Shown here: in pieces, positions 16,685-25,577 of the stretch
Layout: the number at the start of each line of letters is the position of its first letter
Position numbering within the stretch: the stretch's first letter is position 1
From: Thermoanaerobacterium xylanolyticum LX-11
GTDB lineage: Bacteria > Bacillota > Thermoanaerobacteria > Thermoanaerobacterales > Thermoanaerobacteraceae
Direction of reading: 5' to 3'
DNA: 64,000 nucleotides
NCBI RefSeq assembly: GCF_000189775.2
Contig: NC_015555.1
Coordinates: forward strand, 693,001-757,000
The notes under the pieces: model-generated
Told to the model about the DNA's origin: nothing
Database searches by the model: none
The model's input: the letters and a program-made list of their open reading frames with translations, nothing else
Made by a program: the position numbers and the translations under genes

Positions 16685-17842
16685 GTGTATCTTTTAAAAG
16701 GCGGCAAAGTATTGACTATGGCAGGGAAAAATTATGAAAAGGCTGATGTACTTATAGGCGATGGAAAGATATTAGATGTAGGTGAGGAAATAATAGCACC
16801 GCTTGATGCGGAAATCATAGATGTATCTGGTTTAACAGTTATGCCAGGCATGATAGATGCTCATTGTCACTTAGGCATGTGGGAGAATGCCGTAGGATTT
16901 GAAGGGGCAGATGGAAATGAGGAGACAGATCCTATTACACCACAGTTGAGGGCTATTGACGGCATAAACCCTATGGATAAGTATTTTCAAGAAGCGTACG
17001 AGGCAGGCGTGACTACGGCTGTTACAGGCCCTGGCAGTGCTAATGTCATAGGTGGACAATTTGTAGCCATCAAGACTTATGGTAGACGCATCGACGACAT
17101 GATAGTAAAAGAACCTGTTGCAGTTAAAGTGGCTTTTGGAGAGAATCCGAAATCTGTTTACAATGAACAGCACAAGATGCCTATGACCAGAATGGGCATT
17201 GCTGCACTGCTTAGACAGGAGCTTATAAAGGCTCAAGAGTACATGGAGGACATGGAAAAAGATCCTTCTGATGATGAGAAAAAGCCGGCAAGAGATCTGG
17301 GCCTTGAGGCATTAGTTAAAGTATTAAAAAGAGAGATACCTTTGAAGGCGCATGCACATAGGGCAGATGACATCTTTACTGCTTTAAGGATAGCGAAGGA
17401 ATTTAACGTTGATATAACACTTGATCACTGCACTGAAGGCCATCTTATAGCTGATTACCTTGTTGAGGAAAATGCAAAAGTCATCGTTGGTCCTTCACTT
17501 TCTGAAAGATCAAAAGTGGAGCTTTCGAATCTTACCTTTAAGACGCCAGGGATTTTATCAAAAGCAGGGTTGGATGTAGCCATCATGACAGACCATCCCG
17601 TCATTCCGCTTAATTACCTTCCGATTTGTGCAGGGCTTGCAGTAAGAGAAGGTATGGATGAGATGGAGGCATTAAAAGCTATTACTATAAATCCAGCTAA
17701 GATTGTCGGCATAGATGACAGGGTTGGCAGCATTGAAAAAGGGAAAGATGCAGATATAGCTGTATTTGATGGAAGTCCAATTGAGATAAAGACCAAAACA
17801 AAATATGTGTTCGTAAACGGACAATTGGTATTTCAATCATAA
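16685..17842 (+). CDS. Amidohydrolase family protein (imidazolonepropionase-like)
   Basis: Metal-dependent hydrolase of cyclic amides or related bonds; the substrate is not known. The 385-residue product has a small N-terminal beta domain, then 'GLTVMPGMIDAHCHLGMW' with the HxH metal motif, later KAHAHRADD, LDHCTEGH and MTDHPV, which supply further metal ligands and the catalytic Asp of the TIM barrel. The C-terminus 'RVGSIEKGKDADIAVFDGSP' returns to the beta domain. GTG 16685 follows GGGGGG. It is 27 bases upstream of an ornithine carbamoyltransferase and then a carbamate kinase, which suggests a nitrogen-catabolic unit releasing carbamoyl groups; this is inference. Confidence 0.87.
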   Translation: MYLLKGGKVLTMAGKNYEKADVLIGDGKILDVGEEIIAPLDAEIIDVSGLTVMPGMIDAHCHLGMWENAVGFEGADGNEETDPITPQLRAIDGINPMDKYFQEAYEAGVTTAVTGPGSANVIGGQFVAIKTYGRRIDDMIVKEPVAVKVAFGENPKSVYNEQHKMPMTRMGIAALLRQELIKAQEYMEDMEKDPSDDEKKPARDLGLEALVKVLKREIPLKAHAHRADDIFTALRIAKEFNVDITLDHCTEGHLIADYLVEENAKVIVGPSLSERSKVELSNLTFKTPGILSKAGLDVAIMTDHPVIPLNYLPICAGLAVREGMDEMEALKAITINPAKIVGIDDRVGSIEKGKDADIAVFDGSPIEIKTKTKYVFVNGQLVFQS

Positions 17843-17869
17843 ATACAATTTGTGATAGGAGGAAAGTAA

Positions 17870-18811
17870 ATGGGATTTAATTTAAAAGGCAGGAGTTTAT
17901 TATCTTTAAAAGATTATACACCACAGGAGATAAGGTATCTTCTAGACATTTCAAAGCAGGTTAAAGCAGAAAGAAAGGCAGGAATAGTCTATCAAAGGTT
18001 TTTGGGAAAGACAATTGCACTGATATTTGAAAAGCGCTCAACAAGGACGAGATGTGCATTTGAGACAGCATTTGGCGAAGAAGGAGGACACCCTGTCTTC
18101 TTGTCGACAGATGATATTCAGCTTGGGGCGAAAGAATCTATAGAAGACACTGCAAGGGTTCTCGGCAGGATGTTTGATGCCATTGAATTTAGAGGATACA
18201 GCCAAAGCACTGTGGAAGCACTTGTAAAGTATTCTGGCGTCCCTGTATACAATGGACTTACAGACGAATACCATCCTACACAGGTTTTAGCTGATTTAAT
18301 GACGATAGAAGAGGAGTTTGGACACTTAAAAGGCACAAAATTGGTGTTTGTCGGCGATGGAAGGAACAACATGGCAAACACGTTGGCTATTGGCTGTGCC
18401 AAAATGGGTATGGACTATGTGATTAATTCACCAAAAGAGCTTTGGCCTCAAGAGGACTACATAAATGAGATTAGAGAAATGGCTGCTGAAAATGGAGGGA
18501 CATTTACTCTGACGGATGTGCCTGGTGAAGGCTTAGAAGGTGCACATGCAATTTACACAGATGTATGGGCATCTATGGGAGAAGAATCAAAACAAAAAGA
18601 GAGAGAAATGCTTTTAAGGCCATTCCAAGTGAACGATGAGCTTATGAAAAAGACAAAGAGGTCTGACACGATATTTTTGCACTGTTTGCCTGCTGTAAAA
18701 GGTCAGGAAGTTACATACGAAGTAATTGAAGGAAAGCAGTCGAGGGTGTGGGACGAGGCCGAAAACAGAAAGCATACAATTAAGGCTGTCATGATAGCGA
18801 CGATTCTTTAA
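17870..18811 (+). CDS. argF: Ornithine carbamoyltransferase
   Basis: Interconverts carbamoyl phosphate + ornithine and citrulline + phosphate. The 313-residue product has STRTR (57-61) for carbamoyl phosphate, HPTQ (135-138), the ornithine-specific DVWASMG with SMG at 235-237, and HCLP at 271-274. These distinguish it from aspartate and putrescine carbamoyltransferases. Context favours a catabolic role (arcB): carbamate kinase follows after a terminator and 102 bases. No arginine deiminase gene is in the window and no other arg biosynthetic gene is adjacent, so anabolic argF remains possible. AGGAGG precedes ATG 17870. Confidence 0.93.
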   Translation: MGFNLKGRSLLSLKDYTPQEIRYLLDISKQVKAERKAGIVYQRFLGKTIALIFEKRSTRTRCAFETAFGEEGGHPVFLSTDDIQLGAKESIEDTARVLGRMFDAIEFRGYSQSTVEALVKYSGVPVYNGLTDEYHPTQVLADLMTIEEEFGHLKGTKLVFVGDGRNNMANTLAIGCAKMGMDYVINSPKELWPQEDYINEIREMAAENGGTFTLTDVPGEGLEGAHAIYTDVWASMGEESKQKEREMLLRPFQVNDELMKKTKRSDTIFLHCLPAVKGQEVTYEVIEGKQSRVWDEAENRKHTIKAVMIATIL

Positions 18812-18814
18812 AAA

Positions 18815-18842
18815 AGTCAAGGCAAATTGCCTTGGCTTTTTC
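18815..18842 (+). terminator. Rho-independent terminator after ornithine carbamoyltransferase
   Basis: AAGTCAAGGCA / TGCCTTGGCTT stem (one wobble), AAT loop, then TTTTTC. Starts 4 bases after the stop codon. Confidence 0.9.
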
Positions 18843-18913
18843 ACATACTATTCAAATCGCTAATAAAATGATATAATGTAGAATGTCATTATTTGCGTAA
18901 GTAGGAGGATACG

Positions 18914-19858
18914 ATGAAAGGGAAAGTAGTAATTGCGCTTGGGGGAAATGCACTGCAAGACAAGGACATGGTGCCAACAGCCGAATCACAATTGAATACA
19001 GTTAGAAAGACGGCGTCGTATATTGCAGACATCATAAAAGAAGGCTATTCTGTCATTGTGACACATGGAAATGGGCCACAAGTAGGAAACATCGTAATAC
19101 AGAATGAGACAGCGTCTAACATAATACCAGCCATGCCTTTTGATGTGTGCGGCGCGGAAAGTCAGGGAATGATAGGCTATATGATTCAGCAATGTTTAGG
19201 TGAGGTTTTCAAAGAGAAAAACATACAAAAGGATGTTGCAACAATCGTTACACAGGTTGTTGTAGATAAAGATGATGCTGCATTTTCACATCCTACAAAG
19301 CCAATAGGGCCGTTTTACTCTAAGGAAGATGCGGAGCTATTGGAAAAGGAAAAAGGGTATCAGATGGTAGAGGACAGCGGAAGAGGATATAGGAGAGTCG
19401 TAGCATCACCAGAGCCTAAAGAGATAGTTGAATTAAACACAATAAAGCTTTTGGAGAGAAACGGTGTCGTTGTAATAACGGCAGGTGGTGGAGGAATACC
19501 TGTAGTAAGGGAAAATGGCAGCTTAAAAGGTGTGGCGGCAGTGATAGATAAAGATTTGGCATCTGAAAAATTGGCAGAAGATTTAGATGCAGATATTTTA
19601 TTGATTTTGACCGCTGTAGAAAAAGCGTACATCAACTACAAAAAGCCTGATGAAAAGCCTCTCGATGTAATTTCAAGCTATGATATAGAGAAATATTTAA
19701 ACGAAGGTCATTTTGCAGAAGGTTCAATGATGCCGAAAGTCAAGGCTGCAATAAGGTTTGCCAGGTCAAGAAAGGGAAGGCGAGCCATAATTACGTCTTT
19801 AGAAAAAGCACATGATGCTTTATCAGGGAATACAGGCACTGTTGTGGTTGACGATTAA
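18914..19858 (+). CDS. arcC: Carbamate kinase
   Basis: Transfers phosphate from carbamoyl phosphate to ADP, yielding ATP, ammonia and CO2. The 314-residue length is standard. It begins 'KGKVVIALGGNALQDKDM', then 'GYSVIVTHGNGPQVGNIVIQ', and has 'GVVVITAGGGGIPVVRENGS' for nucleotide binding and SMMPKVKAAI near the end, all typical of ArcC in the amino acid kinase fold. GTAGGAGG precedes ATG 18914. It has its own leader with a TATAAT at 18872-18877. It pairs functionally with the carbamoyltransferase upstream to gain ATP from citrulline or a related ureido compound. Confidence 0.95.
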   Translation: MKGKVVIALGGNALQDKDMVPTAESQLNTVRKTASYIADIIKEGYSVIVTHGNGPQVGNIVIQNETASNIIPAMPFDVCGAESQGMIGYMIQQCLGEVFKEKNIQKDVATIVTQVVVDKDDAAFSHPTKPIGPFYSKEDAELLEKEKGYQMVEDSGRGYRRVVASPEPKEIVELNTIKLLERNGVVVITAGGGGIPVVRENGSLKGVAAVIDKDLASEKLAEDLDADILLILTAVEKAYINYKKPDEKPLDVISSYDIEKYLNEGHFAEGSMMPKVKAAIRFARSRKGRRAIITSLEKAHDALSGNTGTVVVDD

Positions 19859-19865
19859 AAAATAC

Positions 19866-19897
19866 TTGACAAATTGATATATTTGTGACACTATAGT
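19866..19897 (+). promoter_or_regulatory. Promoter of ribU
   Basis: TTGACA (19866-19871) with TATAGT at 19892-19897. The spacing of 20 bp is longer than ideal; CACTAT at 19889-19894 gives 17 bp. It lies just before the FMN riboswitch. Confidence 0.55.
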
Positions 19898-19924
19898 ATT
19901 TAGAATTGAATAAACCAGTGGAGA

Positions 19925-20046
19925 ATATCTTCAGGGCAGGGTGAAATTCCCGACCGGCGGTAAGCGTAAGCGAGCCCGCGACCCGCAGATGCGGTGGACT
20001 TGGTGAGATTCCAAGGCCGACAGTACAGTCTGGATGGAAGAAGATT
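19925..20046 (+). promoter_or_regulatory. FMN riboswitch (RFN element)
   Basis: Matches the highly conserved RFN core: 'TCAGGGCAGGGTGAAATTCC', CGACCGGCGGTA, 'AGCCCGCGACCCGCAGATGC', GGTGGACTTGGTGAGATTCC, then AAGGCCGACAGTACAGTCTGGATG. The closing P1 stem pairs ATATCTTC at the 5' side with GAAGAAGAT at the 3' side. It senses FMN and shuts off the riboflavin transporter downstream through the terminator at 20064. Confidence 0.97.
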
Positions 20047-20063
20047 TATTTTTGTTGCTTTTA

Positions 20064-20090
20064 TCCTGAAGATGTTTCTTCGGGATTTTT
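20064..20090 (+). terminator. Riboswitch-controlled terminator of ribU
   Basis: TCCTGAAG / CTTCGGGA stem (one G-T pair), loop ATGTTT, then TTTTTAAATTT. It is 17 bases after the aptamer and before the ribU ribosome binding site, so FMN-bound aptamer would favour it. Confidence 0.85.
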
Positions 20091-20109
20091 AAATTTGGAG
20101 GTGTCATTT

Positions 20110-20694
20110 ATGGAACACAGCAAGACAAAAGTGATTGTGACTGTAGGGTTGCTTTCCGCAATAGCATTTGTACTGATGTACTTAGAATTTCAATTGCCAC
20201 TATTTCCAGGCTTTTTAAAATTTGATTTTAGCGATATACCACCTCTTTTAGCAGCATTTGCGTTAGGGCCTGTATACGGCATATTTGTGGAGATAGTAAA
20301 GAATGTGATACATCTTCCAGTTAGTCAATCTGCAGGTATAGGAGAAGTGGCAAATTTCGTTGTAGGCTCTATTTACGTATTTACGGTTGGTATAATCTAT
20401 ATGAGAAACAAATCTAAAAAGTCGGCATTATTTGCCATGATTTTAGGAACTATTGTCATGGCTGTTGCGGGATCAGTATTAAACTACTATGTATTTTTGC
20501 CACTATACCAAAAGATAATGGGTTGGCCATTAAGTGCCATTGTTGGAATGGGAAAGGCGGTAAATAGCCATATAGTTGATTTGAAGACATTGATAGCGTA
20601 CGGTATTTTCCCATTCAACATCTTGAAAGGCTTTGTAATATCACTAATTACATTCCTCATTTACAAGAAATTATCTCCAATGTTGAAGATGTAG
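20110..20694 (+). CDS. ribU: Riboflavin ECF transporter substrate-binding subunit RibU
   Basis: Membrane S-component that captures riboflavin and works with the shared ECF energising module (EcfA, EcfA', EcfT), which is not in this window. The 194-residue product has about six hydrophobic helices and the family landmarks 'LPLFPGFLKFDFSDIPPLLA' and AFALGPVYGIFVEIVKN. The FMN riboswitch upstream strongly supports the substrate. ATG 20110 is chosen because GGAGGTG lies 8 bases upstream; an in-frame TTG at 20095 overlaps that site. Confidence 0.95.
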   Translation: MEHSKTKVIVTVGLLSAIAFVLMYLEFQLPLFPGFLKFDFSDIPPLLAAFALGPVYGIFVEIVKNVIHLPVSQSAGIGEVANFVVGSIYVFTVGIIYMRNKSKKSALFAMILGTIVMAVAGSVLNYYVFLPLYQKIMGWPLSAIVGMGKAVNSHIVDLKTLIAYGIFPFNILKGFVISLITFLIYKKLSPMLKM

Positions 20695-20703
20695 TTATTT
20701 AAA

Positions 20704-20731
20704 ATAACGGACAGTGTTCCGTTATTTTTTT
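20704..20731 (+). terminator. Rho-independent terminator of ribU
   Basis: ATAACGGA / TCCGTTAT stem with a 6-base loop followed by TTTTTT. Confidence 0.92.
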
Positions 20732-20760
20732 GTGTGCTTTTTTATTCAGCCATTAAGCGT

Positions 20761-20788
20761 TTGTTTTATGGTATACTTGGTATATAAT
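20761..20788 (+). promoter_or_regulatory. Promoter of the tsaE-tsaB-rimI-tsaD operon
   Basis: TTGTTT (20761-20766), 16-bp spacer, TATAAT (20783-20788), 30 bases before the tsaE start. Confidence 0.6.
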
Positions 20789-20818
20789 ATTTGTATAAAT
20801 TTCACGGTGGTGTTGCGT

Positions 20819-21277
20819 ATGAAAGTATCTTTTAGGACAAAAAGCTCTGATGAAACAGAAAAGATAGGGTTTAAGTTAGGTGGTTTACTAACAAGAGGAA
20901 GTATCGTACTTATATCTGGAGATTTAGGTGTAGGCAAGACAGTTTTGACAAAAGGCATTGCTAAAGGTATGGGTATATACGACTATGTCACAAGCCCTAC
21001 ATTTATGATTGTAAATGAGCATATGGGTGAAATTCCCCTTTACCATTTTGACGTGTACAGGATTGACGACTACATGGAATTGTACGATATAGGATATGAG
21101 GAGTATTTTTACAGCGACGGTGTTTGTGTCATCGAGTGGCCTGAAAAGATAATGCCTCTTATCCCGGAGGAAAATATATTTATACATATTTCCATGGGTG
21201 ATTCTTTTGATGAGAGGATAATAGAGATAGAATCACATGGTGCAAAATACGATGAAGTGATTAAGGAGATGAAGTGA
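20819..21277 (+). CDS. tsaE: tRNA t6A37 threonylcarbamoyladenosine biosynthesis ATPase TsaE
   Basis: ATPase that resets the TsaB-TsaD complex during synthesis of the t6A modification on ANN-decoding tRNAs. The 152-residue product has Walker A GDLGVGKT (34-41), then SPTFMIVNEH, 'LYHFDVYRIDDYMELYDIGY' and VCVIEWPEK, all typical. ATG 20819 is preferred; the reading frame stays open upstream but runs through the promoter and the previous terminator. Its stop TGA overlaps the tsaB start (TGATG). Confidence 0.95.
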   Translation: MKVSFRTKSSDETEKIGFKLGGLLTRGSIVLISGDLGVGKTVLTKGIAKGMGIYDYVTSPTFMIVNEHMGEIPLYHFDVYRIDDYMELYDIGYEEYFYSDGVCVIEWPEKIMPLIPEENIFIHISMGDSFDERIIEIESHGAKYDEVIKEMK

Positions 21278-21957
21278 TGAAAGTACTTGCAATAGATTCA
21301 TCGTCAAAGACAGCTACTGTTGCTTTAGTTGATGAAAGTGGCTTAATAGGTGAATTTTCCATAAATCATTTGAGACATTCTGTCATATTGATGCCGATGA
21401 TTGATGAACTTTTAAAAATGGCAGAGACAAAAAAAGAGGAGATAACTCATATAGCTGTATGTGAAGGACCGGGATCTTTTACAGGATTAAGGATAGGTGC
21501 TGCTACTGCTAAGGGGTTGGCTCAATCTCTTGATGTGCCAATTGTTGGTGTATCATCCTTAGATGCCCTTGCCTATAACATAGGAGAATTTAAAGGAATT
21601 ATCTGCCCTATAATTGACGCGTTAAGAGGAAACGTCTATACAGCTTTTTATAAAGGTGGTAGTGAGATAAGTAGGCTAAAAGATGTGTCGCTGGAAGAAT
21701 TAGGTGTAGTTATAGACATAGTAAAGGGATACAGTGAGGAAGTTTTATTCGTCGGAGATGGTATTTTGCCATATAAAGACACATTAAAGAGTGCATTGCC
21801 TGATGCTATATTTGCATCACCGATTAACAACATATCAAGGGCGTCATCGGTTGGTATGATGGCACTTAAAAAAATATCAAATGGAGAGATATGCACATAT
21901 CTTGATTTTAAACCGTATTATGTTAGAAAGCCTGCACCGTTGGAAAATTCTAAATGA
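21277..21957 (+). CDS. tsaB: tRNA t6A37 biosynthesis protein TsaB
   Basis: Scaffold partner of TsaD in t6A synthesis (ASKHA fold, no activity of its own). The 226-residue product starts MKVLAIDSSSKTATVAL and contains 'VCEGPGSFTGLRIGAATAKG' and VPIVGVSSLDALA, the signatures of TsaB. ATG 21277 shares its A with the tsaE stop codon; AAGGAGATG upstream fits. A GTG at 21274 is a less likely start. Confidence 0.95.
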   Translation: MKVLAIDSSSKTATVALVDESGLIGEFSINHLRHSVILMPMIDELLKMAETKKEEITHIAVCEGPGSFTGLRIGAATAKGLAQSLDVPIVGVSSLDALAYNIGEFKGIICPIIDALRGNVYTAFYKGGSEISRLKDVSLEELGVVIDIVKGYSEEVLFVGDGILPYKDTLKSALPDAIFASPINNISRASSVGMMALKKISNGEICTYLDFKPYYVRKPAPLENSK

Positions 21958-21973
21958 TCTTTTGGAGGGTTTT

Positions 21974-22420
21974 ATGGATATAAAGATTCGCCCTATGGTA
22001 AAAAGCGATATAGATAAAGTCATGGAAATTGAGTATTTAAGCTTTTCTGTGCCATGGTCTTTTGAATCATTTGTGATGGAAGTTACGAAAAATAGTTGTG
22101 CACATTATATTGTTGCTGAGGTAGACGGCCAGATAGCTGGATATGGTGGTTTTTGGGTGGTTGTTGATGAAGGACACATAACCAACATTGCAGTTCATCC
22201 GGACTTTCGAGGGCAAGGTGTAGGTTCTGCCATCGTTGAAGGTTTGATTGAACTTGCTAAAAATAAAGGCATAACGTCTATGACGCTGGAAGTGAGAGAA
22301 TCTAACCTTGTAGCACAATCGCTTTATAAAAAATACGGGTTTAAACCTGTTGGCAAAAGAAGAGGGTACTATCAGGACAACAATGAAGATGCAGTGATAA
22401 TGTGGAAATACGATATGTAA
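21974..22420 (+). CDS. rimI: Ribosomal protein S18 N-acetyltransferase RimI
   Basis: GNAT-fold acetyltransferase, classically acetylating the N-terminus of ribosomal protein S18. The 148-residue product has '[15 protein letters not shown]', the acetyl-CoA loop RGQGVG (79-84), LEVRESN and '[20 protein letters not shown]' with [10 protein letters not shown], all standard for RimI. ATG 21974 follows TTGGAGGG; the longer open frame upstream overlaps tsaB by 77 bases and is unlikely. The tsaB-rimI-tsaD order is conserved in many bacteria. Confidence 0.93.
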   Translation: MDIKIRPMVKSDIDKVMEIEYLSFSVPWSFESFVMEVTKNSCAHYIVAEVDGQIAGYGGFWVVVDEGHITNIAVHPDFRGQGVGSAIVEGLIELAKNKGITSMTLEVRESNLVAQSLYKKYGFKPVGKRRGYYQDNNEDAVIMWKYDM

Positions 22421-22431
22421 GGAGAGATTGT

Positions 22432-23445
22432 ATGAGGGAAAACACGATTGTATTAGGAATTGAAACATCCTGCGACGAGACATCGGCAAGTGTTGTAAAA
22501 GACGGTAAAATTGTGATGTCTAATGTCATATATTCGCAGATAAATATACATAAGGAATTTGGTGGTGTTGTCCCTGAGATAGCATCCAGAAACCACATTG
22601 AAGCTATAGGAAATGTGGTGAAAGAGGCTCTTTTTAAAGCTGATGTGACGCTTGATGACATTGATGTTGTCGCTGCTACATACGGTCCGGGACTTGTAGG
22701 TGCGTTGCTGGTAGGACTTTCGTACGGAAAGGCGTTGGCGTACGGGAAAGCCGTACCATTTGTTGGCGTAAACCATATTGAAGGGCATATATCTGCAAAT
22801 TACCTTGACAGCGATTTTGAACCGCCATTTATTTGTCTTATAGCATCAGGTGGACATAGCCACATCGTCTTTGTAAAAGACTATGGACAGTATGAGGTTC
22901 TCGGTAGAACGATGGATGATGCTGCAGGAGAAGCATTTGACAAGGTGGCAAGAGCATTAGGTCTTGGCTATCCTGGTGGTCCTAAAATAGATGAGATCTC
23001 AAAAAGCGGTGATCCATATCGGTATAACTTTCCAAAGTCTTTTATGGAAAAGGACAATTTTGATTTTAGCTTTAGCGGATTGAAGACAGCAGTCATAAAT
23101 CAACTGCATAAAGAAAGGCAAAATGGCATTGAGATAAATGTGGCAGACTATGCTGCCAGCTTTCAGATGAATGTAGTCGATGTTTTGTCAACAAAGCTTA
23201 TTGAGGCTGCTAAGTTTAAAAATATAAAAAAAATATCCATAGCAGGTGGTGTGGCCTCTAACAGCCTTCTTCGAGAAAGATTAAAAAAACTGGCTGATGA
23301 AGAAGGGTTTGTGATTCATTTTCCAAAACAAGTGTACTGCACAGATAATGGTGCTATGATAGCAAGTGCGGGGTATTTTGACTTTATTCGCGGAAAAGTT
23401 TCAGGATTAGACTTAAACGCTGTCCCGTACTTAAAACTTTTTTGA
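22432..23445 (+). CDS. tsaD: tRNA N6-adenosine threonylcarbamoyltransferase TsaD
   Basis: Catalytic subunit that transfers threonylcarbamoyl to A37 of tRNA. The 337-residue product starts [19 protein letters not shown] and has '[17 protein letters not shown]', the iron ligands H115 and H119 in NHIEGH, '[17 protein letters not shown]', '[20 protein letters not shown]' and CTDNGAMIA with the last metal Asp. ATG 22432 follows AAGGAGAG, 11 bases after rimI. It is the last gene of the operon. The reading ends in a region rich in DnaA-box-like repeats. Confidence 0.97.
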   Translation: MRENTIVLGIETSCDETSASVVKDGKIVMSNVIYSQINIHKEFGGVVPEIASRNHIEAIGNVVKEALFKADVTLDDIDVVAATYGPGLVGALLVGLSYGKALAYGKAVPFVGVNHIEGHISANYLDSDFEPPFICLIASGGHSHIVFVKDYGQYEVLGRTMDDAAGEAFDKVARALGLGYPGGPKIDEISKSGDPYRYNFPKSFMEKDNFDFSFSGLKTAVINQLHKERQNGIEINVADYAASFQMNVVDVLSTKLIEAAKFKNIKKISIAGGVASNSLLRERLKKLADEEGFVIHFPKQVYCTDNGAMIASAGYFDFIRGKVSGLDLNAVPYLKLF

Positions 23446-23461
23446 TTGTTGGCGAAAAATC

Positions 23462-23544
23462 TGTGTATATTGTGGAAAATTGTCTTTAAATCTGCTTTAA
23501 TGCTGTAATATGTCTGTGGATAACTTTGTGGATACTGTGATTAA
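23462..23544. repeat. Cluster of DnaA-box-like 9-mers
   Basis: On the + strand: TGTGTATAT (23462), TGTGGAAAA (23471), TGTGGATAA (23515, exact complement of the TTATCCACA DnaA box), TGTGGATAC (23527) and TGTGATTAA (23536). Spacings are 9, 44, 12 and 9. No gene is present here. Confidence 0.6.
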
Positions 23545-23601
23545 CTTTAATAGTTTGGATATTATGTAATCAAATGGAAAAAAGAATTTGAAGAAGCAAT
23601 A

Positions 23602-23634
23602 TTAAAGCGGGCATAATCTACCCGCTTAAAATTT
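23602..23634. terminator. Bidirectional terminator between tsaD and the ABC-F gene
   Basis: AAGCGGG / CCCGCTT stem with a 9-base loop, flanked by A-rich sequence on the left and TTAAAATTT on the right. The ABC-F stop codon lies in the loop. The T runs are short on both strands, so its strength is uncertain. Confidence 0.6.
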
Positions 23635-25510
23635 CCCATTCTTCATACAGTTTTTCTAATTTTTCTTTTAGCATATTGTATTTTGACTGTGTATCGACGA
23701 TTTCTCCAGTTTTGTATATATCGGGATTACACATTTTTTCTTCCAGTTCTTTTATGGCCTCTTCAGTTTCTATTATCTCGTTTTCTATACGTACCATGTA
23801 TTCCCTTTGCTTTTTGGCTTCTTTCTGCTTTAGCTTTTCTCGCATTTTTTCGTTCTTAAGCTGTGTCTTTGTCTTTTTTTCCTCTTCATCTTCTTTTGTA
23901 TTATTTTCATTTCTTTTTTCTACGTAGTACGAATAATTCCCATAGTATTCGTTGATAGAATCGCTGGACATTTCCAATACTTTTGTGGCTATTTTGTCTA
24001 TAAAGTACCTGTCATGTGACACGAATAGAAGTGTGCCACCAAAATCTAACAATGCCTTTTCCAGCACTTCCTTTGACTTCAGGTCGAGGTGGTTTGTAGG
24101 CTCGTCTAAAAGTAGAAAGTTGGCTTTTGAAAGGATAAGCTTTAAAAGGGAAACTCTTGCTTTTTCCCCGCCACTTAACTTGCCTATTTGTTTAAACACA
24201 TCATCGCCGCTGAACAAAAAAGAGCCCAGCATTGTCCTTACTTCTGTTTGAGTCAGATAAGGATTTTCATCCCATATTTCGTCGATTATTGTTTTCTCAT
24301 CGTTTAGATTTGAAAACTCCTGTTGATAATAGCCTATCGATACATTTGTGCCTAAGCTTATGCTTCCTTCGTAATTTGCAATCTCGCCTACTATGGTTTT
24401 AAGGAGAGAAGTTTTTCCTACGCCATTAGGTCCTAAGATAGCTATTCTATCTCCTTTGTAGACTTCAAAGCTTATATTGTGAAATACAGGTTTATCGAAA
24501 GACAATGAGAGGTCAGACACCTTTAAAACATCATTTCCGCTTTTTTCTATAAAATCAAATGAAAGCTTAATTGTTTCATTGTTTATAGAAGGCTTATCTA
24601 TTTTTTCCATCTTGTCCAGAAGTTTTTGTTTGCTTTCAGCCATTTTCACTGATTTTTCGCGGCGGCGATTTTTCTGTATCATTATCATTTCTTGTATTCT
24701 CTTGATTTCCTTTTGCTGCTCTTCATAAGCCTTCATTATTATGCTTATTTCTTCATTCTTTTTCTTTACGTACTCTGTGTAATTTCCATCGTAGGATTTC
24801 AATGTCTTATTTTCTATTTCAAATATTCGAGTTGCGATTCTGTCGAGAAAAAATCTGTCATGTGATATGACCATTACAGTTCCTCTAAAAAATCTCAAAT
24901 ACTGCTCAAGCCACTCTATGGAAGGTATATCAAGATGATTTGTAGGCTCGTCTAAAAGAAGAAGGTCAGGATCTTTTAAAAGCGCCTTTGCCAGCATAAG
25001 CCTTGTCTTTTGACCACCGCTTAAGGTAGAAACAGGTTTATCAAATTCTTCTTGGCTAAAGCCTAATCCTATAAGCACGCCTCGAACTTTGCTGTCGACT
25101 GAATAACCTTCTTTTTTATTGTACTCATCTGTCAACTTTGAATATTCGTCAAGAAGCTTGTTTAGTTTCGGTTCATCTTTTGTATCTGCTATCAATTTTT
25201 CCAGCTTCTTTATTTCATTTTCAAGATTTTCAATGTCTTGAAAAACTGTCTTGACTTCATCGTAAATAGACTTGTTGCTTATTATATAGGCGTTTTGCTC
25301 AAGATATCCTACGCTTATTAGTGGCATTGATATGTTTCCGATGTCAGGCTGAAGATCTTTTACTATAAGTTTAAATAAAGTTGATTTTCCAGCTCCATTA
25401 TCTCCTACAACACCGATTTTATCGCCTTCATTTACAATGAAAGAGATATTTTCTAATATGCTATTTATTCCGTATGATAAATTTACGTTATTTGCTGAAA
25501 TTATAGCCAT
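23618..25510 (-). CDS. ABC-F family ATPase (YdiF/Uup-like)
   Basis: Cytoplasmic twin-ATPase protein without membrane domain; the family works on ribosomes. The 630-residue product has two ABC domains. The first has GDNGAGKST, signature LSGGQKTR and Walker B LLLLDEPTNHLD. A charged linker follows. The second has GPNGVGKTS, 'IGKLSGGEKARVSLLKLILS' and NFLLLDEPTNHLD. A C-terminal coiled coil rich in Lys and Glu ends it (about 540-630), as in Uup/YdiF. Whether it is a housekeeping factor or an antibiotic-protection protein cannot be told; the lack of resistance context favours housekeeping. Its start faces motA across 126 bases. Confidence 0.9.
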   Translation of the reverse strand: MAIISANNVNLSYGINSILENISFIVNEGDKIGVVGDNGAGKSTLFKLIVKDLQPDIGNISMPLISVGYLEQNAYIISNKSIYDEVKTVFQDIENLENEIKKLEKLIADTKDEPKLNKLLDEYSKLTDEYNKKEGYSVDSKVRGVLIGLGFSQEEFDKPVSTLSGGQKTRLMLAKALLKDPDLLLLDEPTNHLDIPSIEWLEQYLRFFRGTVMVISHDRFFLDRIATRIFEIENKTLKSYDGNYTEYVKKKNEEISIIMKAYEEQQKEIKRIQEMIMIQKNRRREKSVKMAESKQKLLDKMEKIDKPSINNETIKLSFDFIEKSGNDVLKVSDLSLSFDKPVFHNISFEVYKGDRIAILGPNGVGKTSLLKTIVGEIANYEGSISLGTNVSIGYYQQEFSNLNDEKTIIDEIWDENPYLTQTEVRTMLGSFLFSGDDVFKQIGKLSGGEKARVSLLKLILSKANFLLLDEPTNHLDLKSKEVLEKALLDFGGTLLFVSHDRYFIDKIATKVLEMSSDSINEYYGNYSYYVEKRNENNTKEDEEEKKTKTQLKNEKMREKLKQKEAKKQREYMVRIENEIIETEEAIKELEEKMCNPDIYKTGEIVDTQSKYNMLKEKLEKLYEEWEILSG

Positions 25511-25577
25511 TTAATACTCCTCCTGTTATAATATAATATATCAAAGATTATGTCCTATTTAAAGTGAAATTGATATT

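Noticed and set aside
23462-23617. Chromosomal origin of replication
   Set aside because: There is a DnaA-box cluster but no dnaA/dnaN neighbourhood and no obvious unwinding region; reported only as a cluster.
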